Source of the DNA: Gammaproteobacteria bacterium
GTDB taxonomy: Bacteria > Pseudomonadota > Gammaproteobacteria > Eutrophobiales > Eutrophobiaceae
Assembly (NCBI GenBank): GCA_026710545.1
Contig: JAPOQU010000086.1
Coordinates: forward strand, 1-40,761
Length of the DNA: 40,761 bases
Direction of reading: 5' to 3'
Shown: one piece after another, positions 32,317 to 40,602 of the stretch
How positions within the stretch are numbered: position 1 is the first letter of the stretch
Layout of the letters: every line of letters starts with the position of its first letter
Program-made: the position numbers and the translations under genes
Notes under the pieces: model-generated
Databases searched by the model: none
What the model was told of the DNA's origin: nothing
The model's input: the letters and a program-made list of their open reading frames with translations, nothing else

Positions 32317-34796
32317 GATGCATCCACCTTTTTGAATTTATCCATCTCGTGCATCTTCGCGGCCCGTTTGCGCGCCGGTTTATTGACGGCATTGCCGTCG
32401 CCTCCTTCCCAGGGAGGGGGTACCCGGAACGGCTCCGGCCACTCGATGTCCGGGAAGCTGTCCGGCCCGACCCGCCCGGCGCCGCCCCTGGCCTTGTCAT
32501 CCAGGGCCTGCAATATCTTCTCGGCAGTGATGGGCACCTCATCGATGCGTACCCCCACGGCGTCGTAGACCGCATTGGCCAGGGCGGGCATGACGGGCAG
32601 CAGGGGTCCCTGCCCCGCTTCCTTGGCGCCGAACGGGCCGTTGTCGTCGGGGTGTTCGATCATGTCCGTAATCACTTCCGGCATGTCGCAGGAGGTGGGA
32701 CTCTTGTATTCCAGCATGGAAGGTTCGCGATGCACCAGCGCATTGGACAGGCGCGCCGGCAGGCGCCGGAACGCGGACTCCTCCATCAGGGCCTCGCCCA
32801 GGCCCATGTAAACACTGCCTTCCACCTGGCCGCGGGCCAGCACCGGGTTCATGGCGCGGCCCAGGTCGTGGGCGATATAGACCCTGGGGACGGTCAGCCA
32901 GCCGGTCTCCGTATCGACGTCCACCTCAACCACTGCGGCCGTGTAGGAGTATGCCGGCGACGGCCCGACACCGCCGCCCTTGTATTTGCCGGGCGGGTCC
33001 GGCGGCGTATAGGATCCCGTAGTGCCCAGGGACCCGTGCATTTCCTCCGCGCAAACCAGCGCTTTCCGGAATGACAGTACATGCTCCGGTTGGCCAATCT
33101 CAAACACCCGGCCGTTGCTGAAGGCAATGGACCCGGTATCCGTCGCGAATTTTTCCGCAACGGCCTGCGCAATCATCCCGCGGGCGCGTTCCGCAGCCTG
33201 GATGGCGGCATTGCCCATCATCAGCGTCACGCGGGATGAATAGGAACCCAGGTCCACGGGGGTCAGGTCCGTATCACCGGTGACACAGCGGATATCCAGG
33301 GGATCGATGCCCAGTATCTCGGCAATGGTGGCGACCAGCACGTCATCGGAGCCCTGGCCGATCTCGGTCGCACCGCAAAACACGGTAACCTTGCCGCTGC
33401 GGTCCAGTTTAAGCTGCACACCCGAATGGGGCATGGCATTCCAGTAGATCGAATTGCCGGCGCCGGTCAGGTAGCTGGAACAGGCCAGGCCCATGCCCTT
33501 CCCTTCCGGCAGTTTGCCGTACCTGTCCTTCCAGCCGCAACGTTCGGTCACGGTGTTGATGCACTGCGCCAGTCCGATACTGCCGATCTTCAGGTAGTTG
33601 GCCGTCAGCGCGCCGGGTTTCTCGACGATATTGAGGCGTAACACGGCGGGGTCCATATCCAGCTTTGCCGCGATCTTGTCCAGTTGCACCTCCTGGCCGA
33701 AACGCGGCTGCACCGTCCCGTGTCCCCGTTTCGGGCCGCACGGGGGTTTGTTGGTAAACATGCGGCAGGCGTCAAAGGCATAGCGCGGCAGGTGGTAGGT
33801 GACGGGTTGCAGCACGGCCGTGTAGAAGGTGCTGGCAACGCCGTAGGAACCGTAGGCGCCGCCGTCCAGCAGGGTCTGCAGATGCATGCCTGTCAACGCG
33901 CCGTTCTCGTCCACGCCGGTCCTGAATTTCATCAGCACCGGGTGGCGGCCGCGATGGCAATAGAAGACTTCTTCGCGGTTCAGACAGCATTTCACGGGGC
34001 GGCCCAGCATCTGCGCGGCTTTCACCACCACAATCTCGTGATTGAACGGGTCGGTTTTGCCGCCGAAGCCGCCGCCGTTGGGGCTGGCGATGACGCGGAT
34101 GTGCGCCATGGGGATGTCCAGCGCCTTGGCCACGGCCCGGTGCACGTAATGGGGACATTGCGTACTCGACCACAGGGTTATCCGCCCATCGGCTTCCTGC
34201 ATGCCTACTGCGGCATGTTGTTCCAGGGGCAGGTGGGTATTGCCTTCGAAAAAGAAGACGTCTTCGAACACGTGGGCGCTGTCTGCCAGGCTCTCCTCAA
34301 CGTCGCCGAACTCATAACTGAGGCGTTTGTGGATATTCCCTTCTTCACTGTAGTCATGCAGGCGCGCAGCGGGATTGTTCAGGGCATCGACGGGGTCGGA
34401 GATCGTTCCCAGGGGCTCATACTCGACCTTGATCAGGTCCAGCGCTTCTTCCGCAGCAAACTCGTCGCGGGCAACGACCGCGGCGACCGGGTCGCCTACA
34501 AAGCGCACCTTATCCCGGCACAAAGGCTGCTCATCCTGGCTTACCGGCAGGATGCCGTATTCATTGGGGAAATCCCTGCCGGTCAATACAAGGTTCACTC
34601 CGGGGTGGCGTTCCGCCCGGCTGACATCAACCGACCTGATACGTGCATGGGGCACATGCGAGCGCAGCAGCTTGCAATGCAACATGCGCGGCAGGATGAT
34701 ATCGTCGGCAAAGCAGGTGCGGCCGGTCACCTTGTCGGCGCCATCCACGCGCCGGCGCGGCTTGCCGATGATGGAGAATGTGTCTGTATTACTCAT
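32313..34796 (-). CDS. hcrA: Molybdopterin subunit of a 4-hydroxybenzoyl-CoA reductase-like enzyme
   Basis: 827 residues from the ATG at 34796, whose A is shared with the hcrC-like stop; a TTG one codon earlier is possible. Xanthine-oxidase family: GGGFGGKTDPFNHE (Mo-site loop), CGPKRGHGTVQPRF, GQGSDDVLVATIAEIL and a C-terminal FGAKEAGQGPLLP. In that last motif the family's catalytic Glu is Gln729 here. Known 4-hydroxybenzoyl-CoA reductase removes the ring hydroxyl from 4-hydroxybenzoyl-CoA. Neighbours (2Fe-2S and FAD/4Fe-4S subunits, CoA ligase) fit an acyl-CoA-acting enzyme, but the Gln leaves the reaction open. It is some 50 residues longer than typical HcrA. Confidence 0.88.
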   Translation of the reverse strand: MSNTDTFSIIGKPRRRVDGADKVTGRTCFADDIILPRMLHCKLLRSHVPHARIRSVDVSRAERHPGVNLVLTGRDFPNEYGILPVSQDEQPLCRDKVRFVGDPVAAVVARDEFAAEEALDLIKVEYEPLGTISDPVDALNNPAARLHDYSEEGNIHKRLSYEFGDVEESLADSAHVFEDVFFFEGNTHLPLEQHAAVGMQEADGRITLWSSTQCPHYVHRAVAKALDIPMAHIRVIASPNGGGFGGKTDPFNHEIVVVKAAQMLGRPVKCCLNREEVFYCHRGRHPVLMKFRTGVDENGALTGMHLQTLLDGGAYGSYGVASTFYTAVLQPVTYHLPRYAFDACRMFTNKPPCGPKRGHGTVQPRFGQEVQLDKIAAKLDMDPAVLRLNIVEKPGALTANYLKIGSIGLAQCINTVTERCGWKDRYGKLPEGKGMGLACSSYLTGAGNSIYWNAMPHSGVQLKLDRSGKVTVFCGATEIGQGSDDVLVATIAEILGIDPLDIRCVTGDTDLTPVDLGSYSSRVTLMMGNAAIQAAERARGMIAQAVAEKFATDTGSIAFSNGRVFEIGQPEHVLSFRKALVCAEEMHGSLGTTGSYTPPDPPGKYKGGGVGPSPAYSYTAAVVEVDVDTETGWLTVPRVYIAHDLGRAMNPVLARGQVEGSVYMGLGEALMEESAFRRLPARLSNALVHREPSMLEYKSPTSCDMPEVITDMIEHPDDNGPFGAKEAGQGPLLPVMPALANAVYDAVGVRIDEVPITAEKILQALDDKARGGAGRVGPDSFPDIEWPEPFRVPPPWEGGDGNAVNKPARKRAAKMHEMDKFKKVDAS

Positions 34797-35356
34797 CAAG
34801 GGTTATGCCGGGCACCGACGGGGACAGATTTCAAATCTGTCCCCTGTTCAGTACGGCGGAGGCGCAGGATGGCCTCTTCCACGGCTTCGAATATCTGTTG
34901 ATACCCGGTGCAGCGGCACAGGTTGCCGGACAGGGCTTCCCGAATCCGGTCCCGGCCGGGGTTGGGCTGCCGGTCCAGCAGGGCTTTGGCGGTAAGCAGG
35001 ATGGCCGGCGTGCAATATCCGCACTGGGCGCCGCCCAGGTCGGCAAACGCGGCCTGCAAGGGATGCAGTTGCCCATCCTGCGCCATGCCTTCTATGGTGT
35101 CGATGGCGCAACCTTCCGCATCCAACGCCAGCGACAGGCAGGACAGGATCGGGTCCCCGTCGACCAGTACTGCGCAGGCGCCGCACTCGCCCAGTTCACA
35201 ACCGTGCTTGGTGCCGGTCAGGCGCAGGTCTTCCCGCAACATCTCCAGCAGCGTTTTACAGGGCGCCACGGAAACCTGCACCGGCTCGCCGTTGACCCGG
35301 CAACTGATGTGGGCATTCTCCTGCGTGCTGCGTTTAAGTGTTGTAACCCTGTTCAC
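34796..35356 (-). CDS. hcrC: [2Fe-2S] subunit of the 4-hydroxybenzoyl-CoA reductase-like enzyme
   Basis: 186 residues from a GTG at 35356. The longer reading frame up to 35482 would run through the marR promoter and into marR, so it is rejected. Proximal cluster cysteines are C53, C58, C61 and C73 (GCELGECGACAVLVDG); distal ones are C112, C115, C147 and C149 (CGYCTP and NLCRCTGYQQI). It passes electrons between FAD and the Mo site. The last residues (TDLKSVPVGARHNP) come from a palindromic repeat and are not family sequence. First gene of the leftward operon, divergent from marR. Confidence 0.88.
   Translation of the reverse strand: MNRVTTLKRSTQENAHISCRVNGEPVQVSVAPCKTLLEMLREDLRLTGTKHGCELGECGACAVLVDGDPILSCLSLALDAEGCAIDTIEGMAQDGQLHPLQAAFADLGGAQCGYCTPAILLTAKALLDRQPNPGRDRIREALSGNLCRCTGYQQIFEAVEEAILRLRRTEQGTDLKSVPVGARHNP
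34820..34844. repeat. Palindromic repeat of the GGGGACAGA family, copy 2
   Basis: GGGGACAGATTT, C, AAATCTGTCCCC. Same frame and same position (3' end of a gene) as copy 1 at 3019-3043, adding TDLKSVP to the hcrC-like protein. The inner three bases differ from copy 1 but stay complementary. Confidence 0.8.
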
Positions 35357-35405
35357 TTTCAGGTTTCCGGTTGTTGGTTGCAGGGGGCTGGTTGCATAAA
35401 CAATA

Positions 35406-35435
35406 TTGTAAGGGTACCTTACATTATAGTATAAT
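35406..35435 (+). promoter_or_regulatory. marR promoter, likely leaderless
   Basis: TTGTAA (35406-35411), 18 bases, TATAAT (35430-35435). Transcription would start about at the ATG (35442). No ribosome-binding sequence precedes it, which agrees with a leaderless mRNA. Confidence 0.6.
35408..35422. promoter_or_regulatory. Candidate MarR operator
   Basis: GTAAGG, spacer GTA, CCTTAC: a perfect inverted repeat placed between the -35 and -10 elements. An adjoining 10-base palindrome ACAATATTGT covers 35400-35409. Binding here would block marR and probably also the divergent hcr-like operon. Confidence 0.6.
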
Positions 35436-35441
35436 CCTGCC

Positions 35442-35933
35442 ATGAATGAAACTTCAACCTCACAGGCCGTTGATTTCTCCACGCTGGACGGGCTGGTCGG
35501 CTTCCAGGTGCGGCAGGCCCAGCTCAGGGTTTTTAATCATTTCCGCAAGACGGTCGGAACAACCGGGATCACGCCGGGCCAGGCCGGTATCCTCATTTTG
35601 ATACGCAACAACCCCGGTATCAGCCAGGCCGCCCTGGCCCGCGCCATCGGCGTGGAGCGAGCCACCCTGGGCCAGATAATCACCGATATGGCGGCAAAAG
35701 CCTGGGTGGTGCGGCGCCAGTCCTGCACGGACAAACGCAGTGTCGCCCTGATGCTGTCGGCATCCGGCAGGACATTCCTGGAAACAGTGCTGGACAGGAT
35801 AATTGTCCACGAGCAGGCCATAACCGCTCATCTGAGCACAGGGGAAAGCCGGGAATTCCTGCGCCTGCTGCTGAAATTCTCCGCTGCCGGCAGCCGGGCA
35901 AAATCCCTTGATAAGTCCTGTCGAAGTGATTAA
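35442..35933 (+). CDS. MarR family transcriptional regulator
   Basis: 163 residues. The winged helix-turn-helix is GISQAALARAIGVERATLGQ with wing WVVRRQSCTDKRSVALMLSA, flanked by dimerisation helices. MarR proteins bind palindromes as dimers and release on binding aromatic ligands or CoA esters. It lies between the hcr-like operon and the amidase-AOR genes and is divergent from the first, so it probably controls both. An inverted repeat sits in its own promoter. It could sense an aryl-CoA ester, as several aromatic-pathway MarR proteins do; this is an inference. Confidence 0.92.
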   Translation: MNETSTSQAVDFSTLDGLVGFQVRQAQLRVFNHFRKTVGTTGITPGQAGILILIRNNPGISQAALARAIGVERATLGQIITDMAAKAWVVRRQSCTDKRSVALMLSASGRTFLETVLDRIIVHEQAITAHLSTGESREFLRLLLKFSAAGSRAKSLDKSCRSD

Positions 35934-35966
35934 TGTTTATTCATCCCGACGTCTCACCTTTATAAT

Positions 35967-35972
35967 GAGGAG
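35967..35972 (+). promoter_or_regulatory. Ribosome-binding site deciding the amidase start
   Basis: GAGGAG, 8 bases before the ATG at 35981. It supports this ATG over the TTG at 35975. A TATAAT directly upstream (35961-35966) may be a separate -10 element. Confidence 0.7.
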
Positions 35973-35980
35973 TATTGCCG

Positions 35981-37498
35981 ATGACTTTCAAACTGCCTGA
36001 CAGGGATGAACTGAAAACCATTGCCGCGTCCATGGGTTTGACCGTTGACGACTCCCATGCGGATACCTTGCTTGAGCAACTGGCCGTGTTCGGCAACTCC
36101 TACCGGTTCATGGACCAGCTTGAAGATGACCTGCCTGAAATCCGCTATCCCGACAGGAGTTACCGCACACCCGACCCGGAAGAAAATCCCCTGGGCGCCT
36201 GGTACGTCAGGACCGACCTGAAAGGCAGGGATGCGGGACTGCTCGAAGGCCGGACGGTTGCAATAAAGGATAATATTTTCGTCGCCAATGTCCCCATGAT
36301 GAACGGCGCTTCGATCCTCGAAGGTTTCATCCCGGATTTCGATGCAACCGTGGTTACCCGCCTGCTGGACGCCGGCGCGGAGATCACCGGGAAGGCAGTC
36401 TGTGAATTCCTCTGCGTCTCCGGCGGCAGCGCCACGGCCAGCAGCGGTGTTGTCAGGAACCCGCATAATCACGATTACTCCGCCGGCGGTTCGTCATCCG
36501 GCAGCGCGGCCCTGGTTGCCAACGGTGACGTGGACATGGCCCTGGGTTGCGACCAGGCCGGTTCGGTGCGGATTCCAGCCAGTTTCTGCGGGATCTACGG
36601 TATGAAAGCAACCCATGGCCTGCTCCCCTATACCGGTATCATGGGCATGGAAGCCATGCTGGACCATGTCGGTCCGATGACCGCAAACGTCCGGGATAAC
36701 GCCCTCATGCTGGAAGCGCTGGCAGGTTACGACGGAATGGACAGCCGGCAACGCCAGTTACGGCGCTATAAATATACCTGGGCGCTGGATGAGGACATCA
36801 GCGGCATGAAAATCGCCGTGGTCAAGGAAGGCTTCGGCCACCCCCTGTCGGCACCGGACGTTGACCGCTGTGTGCTTGATGCGGCAGGGAAATTTGCCGG
36901 GATGGGCGCTGCAGTGGAGGAAGTATCCATTCCCATGCACCTGGACGGTGTTGCGCTCTGGGGCAGCATCATCACTGACGGCCTCTGGCAGACCATGACC
37001 CATAACGGTCTTGCCCTGAACACCAACGGTATCAATTCACCTGCACTGGAAAATGCCCTGTCGGGCTGGCAGGACAAGTTCGACCGCTGCCCGGTGAACC
37101 TGCACCTGATCCTGATGCTGGGAAAATACCTGGAAAGGTACCAGGGCAGGTATTACGCAAAGGCGAAAAACCACCTGCCGGGACTGGTCAAGGCCTACGA
37201 CGACGTGCTGGACCAATATGACCTGTTGTTGATGCCGACCACCTTGATGCAGGCGCAGAAGAACCCTGCATCCGTCTCCGACCCGGCTAACGAGGAAATA
37301 ATATTCCTTGCCTTCAACACGGTGCTCAACACCTGCCAGTTTGACATCTCCGGCCATCCCGCCATGTCGCTGCCCTGCGGCATGCGCAACGGGCTGCCCG
37401 TAGGCATGATGCTGGCAGGCAAACACTGTGACGAACCGGCAATTTACCGGGCTGCGTCCGCCTTCGAACAGTCCTGTGACTGGAAGACCGGGATTTAA
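35981..37498 (+). CDS. Amidase signature enzyme, nitrile-pathway (Rhodococcus enantioselective amidase) type
   Basis: 505 residues. The Ser-cisSer-Lys triad is K96 (VAIKDNIF), S171 (AGGSSSGSAAL) and S195 (GCDQAGSVRIPAS). These are the same residue numbers as in the well-studied Rhodococcus amidase, which supports both family and start codon. Such enzymes hydrolyse aryl and arylalkyl amides to acid and ammonia. An N-terminal helical domain of about 90 residues precedes the core, as in that group. It follows marR by 47 bases and precedes AOR. No nitrile hydratase genes are present, so the amide must come from elsewhere. Confidence 0.9.
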   Translation: MTFKLPDRDELKTIAASMGLTVDDSHADTLLEQLAVFGNSYRFMDQLEDDLPEIRYPDRSYRTPDPEENPLGAWYVRTDLKGRDAGLLEGRTVAIKDNIFVANVPMMNGASILEGFIPDFDATVVTRLLDAGAEITGKAVCEFLCVSGGSATASSGVVRNPHNHDYSAGGSSSGSAALVANGDVDMALGCDQAGSVRIPASFCGIYGMKATHGLLPYTGIMGMEAMLDHVGPMTANVRDNALMLEALAGYDGMDSRQRQLRRYKYTWALDEDISGMKIAVVKEGFGHPLSAPDVDRCVLDAAGKFAGMGAAVEEVSIPMHLDGVALWGSIITDGLWQTMTHNGLALNTNGINSPALENALSGWQDKFDRCPVNLHLILMLGKYLERYQGRYYAKAKNHLPGLVKAYDDVLDQYDLLLMPTTLMQAQKNPASVSDPANEEIIFLAFNTVLNTCQFDISGHPAMSLPCGMRNGLPVGMMLAGKHCDEPAIYRAASAFEQSCDWKTGI

Positions 37499-37625
37499 CA
37501 TGGATGCACAGGATGAACAGGATAAAAAGATGAGTACCAGGTTAAGGGTGTTAACGTATTATGCCGGCAGGCAATGACCTCAACACATTTCATACATCCT
37601 GTATATCCTGTACATCCATGTTAAT
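37499..37625. repeat. Inverted repeat between amidase and AOR
   Basis: Left arm at 37500-37523 (ATGGATGCACAGGATGAACA then GGAT) pairs with a right arm near 37597-37620 that reads, in reverse complement, ATGGATGTACAGGATATACA then GGAT. Only three of 24 positions differ. The arms enclose about 75 bases without an ORF. ACAGGAT-type repeats are dispersed in other genomes; this may be a small non-autonomous element or a transcript-processing hairpin. Confidence 0.6.
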
Positions 37626-37652
37626 GTTTAATCATTATCCGGAGTTACTGTG

Positions 37653-39365
37653 ATGCGTAATTATCTGCATATAGACCTGAAAAGGCAGACAGTGAAAGCT
37701 GTCGAACAGCGCGGGGAAGAACTGGTCCGCGTCGGCCGTTACCTCATCGCCAAAACCCTGGTGGAAGAAAATATTGCGGGTGTCGATCCCCTGGGGCCGG
37801 ACAATCCGCTGATTTTCTCTGCCGGTCCCTTTGCCGGCACCAACTTCTCCAACGCCAACCGCACCAGTGTCGGCTGCAAAAGCCCGCTGACGGGGGGCAT
37901 CAAGGAAGCCAATGCCGGCGGCACCCTGGGCGTAGCCCTGGGCCAGTTGCACCTGTCGGGCTTCACCCTGCACGGCGCGGCAGACGACTGGGTCATTATC
38001 CATCTCAGCAAAGACGGCAGTTGCAGTTTCGACTCGGCCGCAGGGTTCATGGGCAAGGGCAATTTCGAGACGGCCGCGTTGCTGCATGACAAGTACGGCA
38101 AAAAAGTCAGCCTGGCCCTGTGCGGGCCCGTCGGCGAATACCAGGGACTGCTGGCCGGCATCGCCATCAGCGATACCGACCGGCGTCCTTCCAGGCTGGC
38201 GGCGCGCGGCGGGGTCGGCGCCGTGCTGGGCAGTAAAAAGGTAAAGGCCATCGTAGCGGACCTGAACAGGATGCCGCAACTGCACGAACGGAAGAAAGTC
38301 ATCGCCGGCGTGCGGCACTACGCTGAAAAGCTGGGTGAAGACCCGATGATTGACAGTTACAAACGCTTCGGCACCGCAATGATGGCGGATTATACGAATC
38401 ACGTGGGCGGCCTGCCGGTACGCAATTTCTCCGCCGGACGCCTGGTCGATACCGACCGTGAAACCATGAAGATGGGCGGCGACTTCCTGCGCGAGCAGAA
38501 TATTGCCCGGGGCGGCCAGCAGGAACACGCGTGCATGCCCGGTTGCCTGATCCAGTGCAGCAACGTGTATGCCGACGCCGACGGCAATGAAATCGTCTCG
38601 CCCGTGGAGTATGAAACCCTGGGCCTGCTGGGAACCAATTGCGGCATCAAGGAACCTGACGACCTGGCCAGGCTGAACGCCATCGCCAACGACCTGGGGA
38701 TCGATACCATCGAAACGGGCGCCATGGTCGGTGTATTGATGGATGCCGGCCTGGGCGAATTCGGTGACGCCGGGTTTATCAGCGCGGTACTGGATGAGAT
38801 ACGCAATGGCACGGAGCAGGGCCGGTTATGGGCTCAGGGCACCGCCTGCGTCGGCGAACACTACGGGGTCGGGCGGGTGCCGGTCATCAAACGCCAGGCC
38901 ATCAGCGCGTACGACCCGCGCGTCATAGAGGCCACCGGCGTTACCATGATGGTTACCGCCCAGGGCGCGGACCACACGGCAGGAAACGTCCCCAGGATGG
39001 AGACCGCGGATAAATCCTTCGAGGAGATCGCTGCGGCCAGCCATGACGCACAGGTGATGTGCGCGGCCACGGATTCACTGGGGTTTTGTATTTTCGGCCG
39101 GACCGTTACGATGGCCCAGTTGGAAAAGGTAACCGGCGCCATCAACGCTGCCGTGGGCACCCGGCTCGATACATCGTTTTTCGATGAACTGGGCCGGGAA
39201 ACATTACGCCTTGAGAGAGAGTTCAACCGGGCAGCGGGCTTTACCGAGGCGGACGATGAGTTGCCCGAGTTCTTCTACAACGAGCCACTGGAACCCAGCA
39301 ACCGTGTCGCCCGTTTTCACGCTGGGGAAGTTAATGAATTTGCTGACAACTGGTGGCGGCAATAG
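37653..39365 (+). CDS. aor: Tungsten aldehyde:ferredoxin oxidoreductase
   Basis: 570 residues from the ATG at 37653 (GGAG 8 bases upstream; GTG one codon earlier is possible). The tungstopterin motif is RGGVGAVLGSKKVKAI (185-200). [4Fe-4S] ligands fit C294, C298 and C302 (CMPGCLIQC) with C479 (DSLGFC) from the C-terminal domain. The first spacing is CxxxC, whereas archaeal AOR has CxxC. QGADHTAG lines the active site. AOR oxidises aldehydes to acids and reduces ferredoxin, or runs in reverse. It is somewhat shorter than the ~600-residue archaeal form and lacks adjacent AorA/AorC-like subunits. It probably depends on the tungstate importer at 8202. Confidence 0.92.
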   Translation: MRNYLHIDLKRQTVKAVEQRGEELVRVGRYLIAKTLVEENIAGVDPLGPDNPLIFSAGPFAGTNFSNANRTSVGCKSPLTGGIKEANAGGTLGVALGQLHLSGFTLHGAADDWVIIHLSKDGSCSFDSAAGFMGKGNFETAALLHDKYGKKVSLALCGPVGEYQGLLAGIAISDTDRRPSRLAARGGVGAVLGSKKVKAIVADLNRMPQLHERKKVIAGVRHYAEKLGEDPMIDSYKRFGTAMMADYTNHVGGLPVRNFSAGRLVDTDRETMKMGGDFLREQNIARGGQQEHACMPGCLIQCSNVYADADGNEIVSPVEYETLGLLGTNCGIKEPDDLARLNAIANDLGIDTIETGAMVGVLMDAGLGEFGDAGFISAVLDEIRNGTEQGRLWAQGTACVGEHYGVGRVPVIKRQAISAYDPRVIEATGVTMMVTAQGADHTAGNVPRMETADKSFEEIAAASHDAQVMCAATDSLGFCIFGRTVTMAQLEKVTGAINAAVGTRLDTSFFDELGRETLRLEREFNRAAGFTEADDELPEFFYNEPLEPSNRVARFHAGEVNEFADNWWRQ

Positions 39366-39497
39366 CGCTGACCTGCCAAGGATAGTTGGCGAGAAAACTT
39401 TCAGCTTCCCTGCTAATCACGACCCAAGCGTCATTTTCGCGGCATTGAAGGAAGAAGTCGGCGCGGCCTTCGACCCTTTCGACTGAGCGTTAACGGA

Positions 39498-40517
39498 ATG
39501 AAACAGTTGAGCGTTTTTTATTCGGATATCAGGCAGATTCTACAGAATGCCCGTAGCCGGGCCTATTCCGAGATCAACCTCGCTATGGTCGAAGCCTACT
39601 GGATGATAGGCAAACGAATTGTAGAAGAGGAACAGAAGGGTAAAAGGAAGGCAGAGTACGGCAAGAAATTGCTGGAAAATTTATCAAGGAATCTGACCCA
39701 TGATTTCGGCAAAGGATTTTCCTATGCAAACCTGCGCAATTTCCGTCAATTTTACCTGACCTACCCCGATGAAGAGATTCGCTACACACTGTGTAGCAAA
39801 TTGAGTTGGAGCCATAACCGGCTGATCATGCGGCTGGAAAGCGCAACGGCAAGAAACTATTACCTTTCAGAAGCTGCCCGTCAAGGTTGGAGCGTCCGAC
39901 AACTTCAGCGCAACATCAACACACTCTATTACGAACGCCTGCTTTCTTCACAGCAGTCGGGGACAGATATCGCATCTCCTGCTGATGCTCCCAAAAGCGA
40001 ATTGCGATCATTCATCAAAGACCCGTATGTACTGGAATTCCTGCAACTTCCCGACCCCGTTGCGCCCAAGGAAAAAGACCTGGAAACCGCCATTATCAAT
40101 AACCTCTCCCAGTTTTTACTCGAAGCCGGCAAGGGATTTTCATTCGTCGGCAGGCAATACCGCGTCAGTACGGAAACCAACCATTTTTATATCGACCTTG
40201 TGTTCTACAACTACCTGCTCAAGTGTTTTGTGCTGATTGATCTCAAAACCGATCAACTGAGTCACCAGGACATAGGTCAAATGGATACCTATGTACGCAT
40301 GTTCGATGAATTCAAACGCGGCGAAGATGATAACCCTACCGTCGGACTGATCCTCTGTACATCCAAAGATGAAACCATTGTCAGGTTCTCGATTCTCAAG
40401 GACAGCGAACAACTTTTTGCCTCCAAATACCGCCTGGTTCTGCCCAGTGAGGAAGAACTTATTGCGGAAATCGAACGGGAGAAACGGCTGATTGAGATGC
40501 GGGAAGAAGAGGAATAG
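39498..40517 (+). CDS. YhcG/DUF1016 family PD-(D/E)xK nuclease
   Basis: 339 residues. The N-terminal DUF1016 helical domain includes NLAMVEAYWMIGKRIVEEEQ, KGFSYANLRNFRQFYLTYP and LSWSHNRLIMRL. The C-terminal nuclease domain has GRQYRVSTETNHFYIDLVFY and LIDLKTD, giving D233 and D248-x-K250 as likely catalytic residues. The family is common on mobile and defence-associated regions, and its biological role is unclear. It stands alone 132 bases after AOR and is slightly AT-richer. Confidence 0.9.
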   Translation: MKQLSVFYSDIRQILQNARSRAYSEINLAMVEAYWMIGKRIVEEEQKGKRKAEYGKKLLENLSRNLTHDFGKGFSYANLRNFRQFYLTYPDEEIRYTLCSKLSWSHNRLIMRLESATARNYYLSEAARQGWSVRQLQRNINTLYYERLLSSQQSGTDIASPADAPKSELRSFIKDPYVLEFLQLPDPVAPKEKDLETAIINNLSQFLLEAGKGFSFVGRQYRVSTETNHFYIDLVFYNYLLKCFVLIDLKTDQLSHQDIGQMDTYVRMFDEFKRGEDDNPTVGLILCTSKDETIVRFSILKDSEQLFASKYRLVLPSEEELIAEIEREKRLIEMREEEE

Positions 40518-40602
40518 TTGAACTACTGATGGCGCAAATCAAATAGCAATTATTATGCCTAGTACTCTTTCAATTTAATTCTGATCGATTGGCAACTGAA
40601 AA

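Noticed and set aside
33684..34901. 405-residue plus-strand ORF opposite the hcrA-like gene
   Set aside because: Antisense shadow in GC-rich sequence, His/Gly/Val-rich without recognisable domains.
39334..39486. Possible 50-residue plus-strand ORF overlapping the end of AOR (MNLLTTGGGNS to AAFDPFD)
   Set aside because: It starts inside AOR in another frame and has no ribosome site or recognised family. It lacks the GG end expected of a MoaD-like protein. It could be a gene remnant, but the support is too weak.
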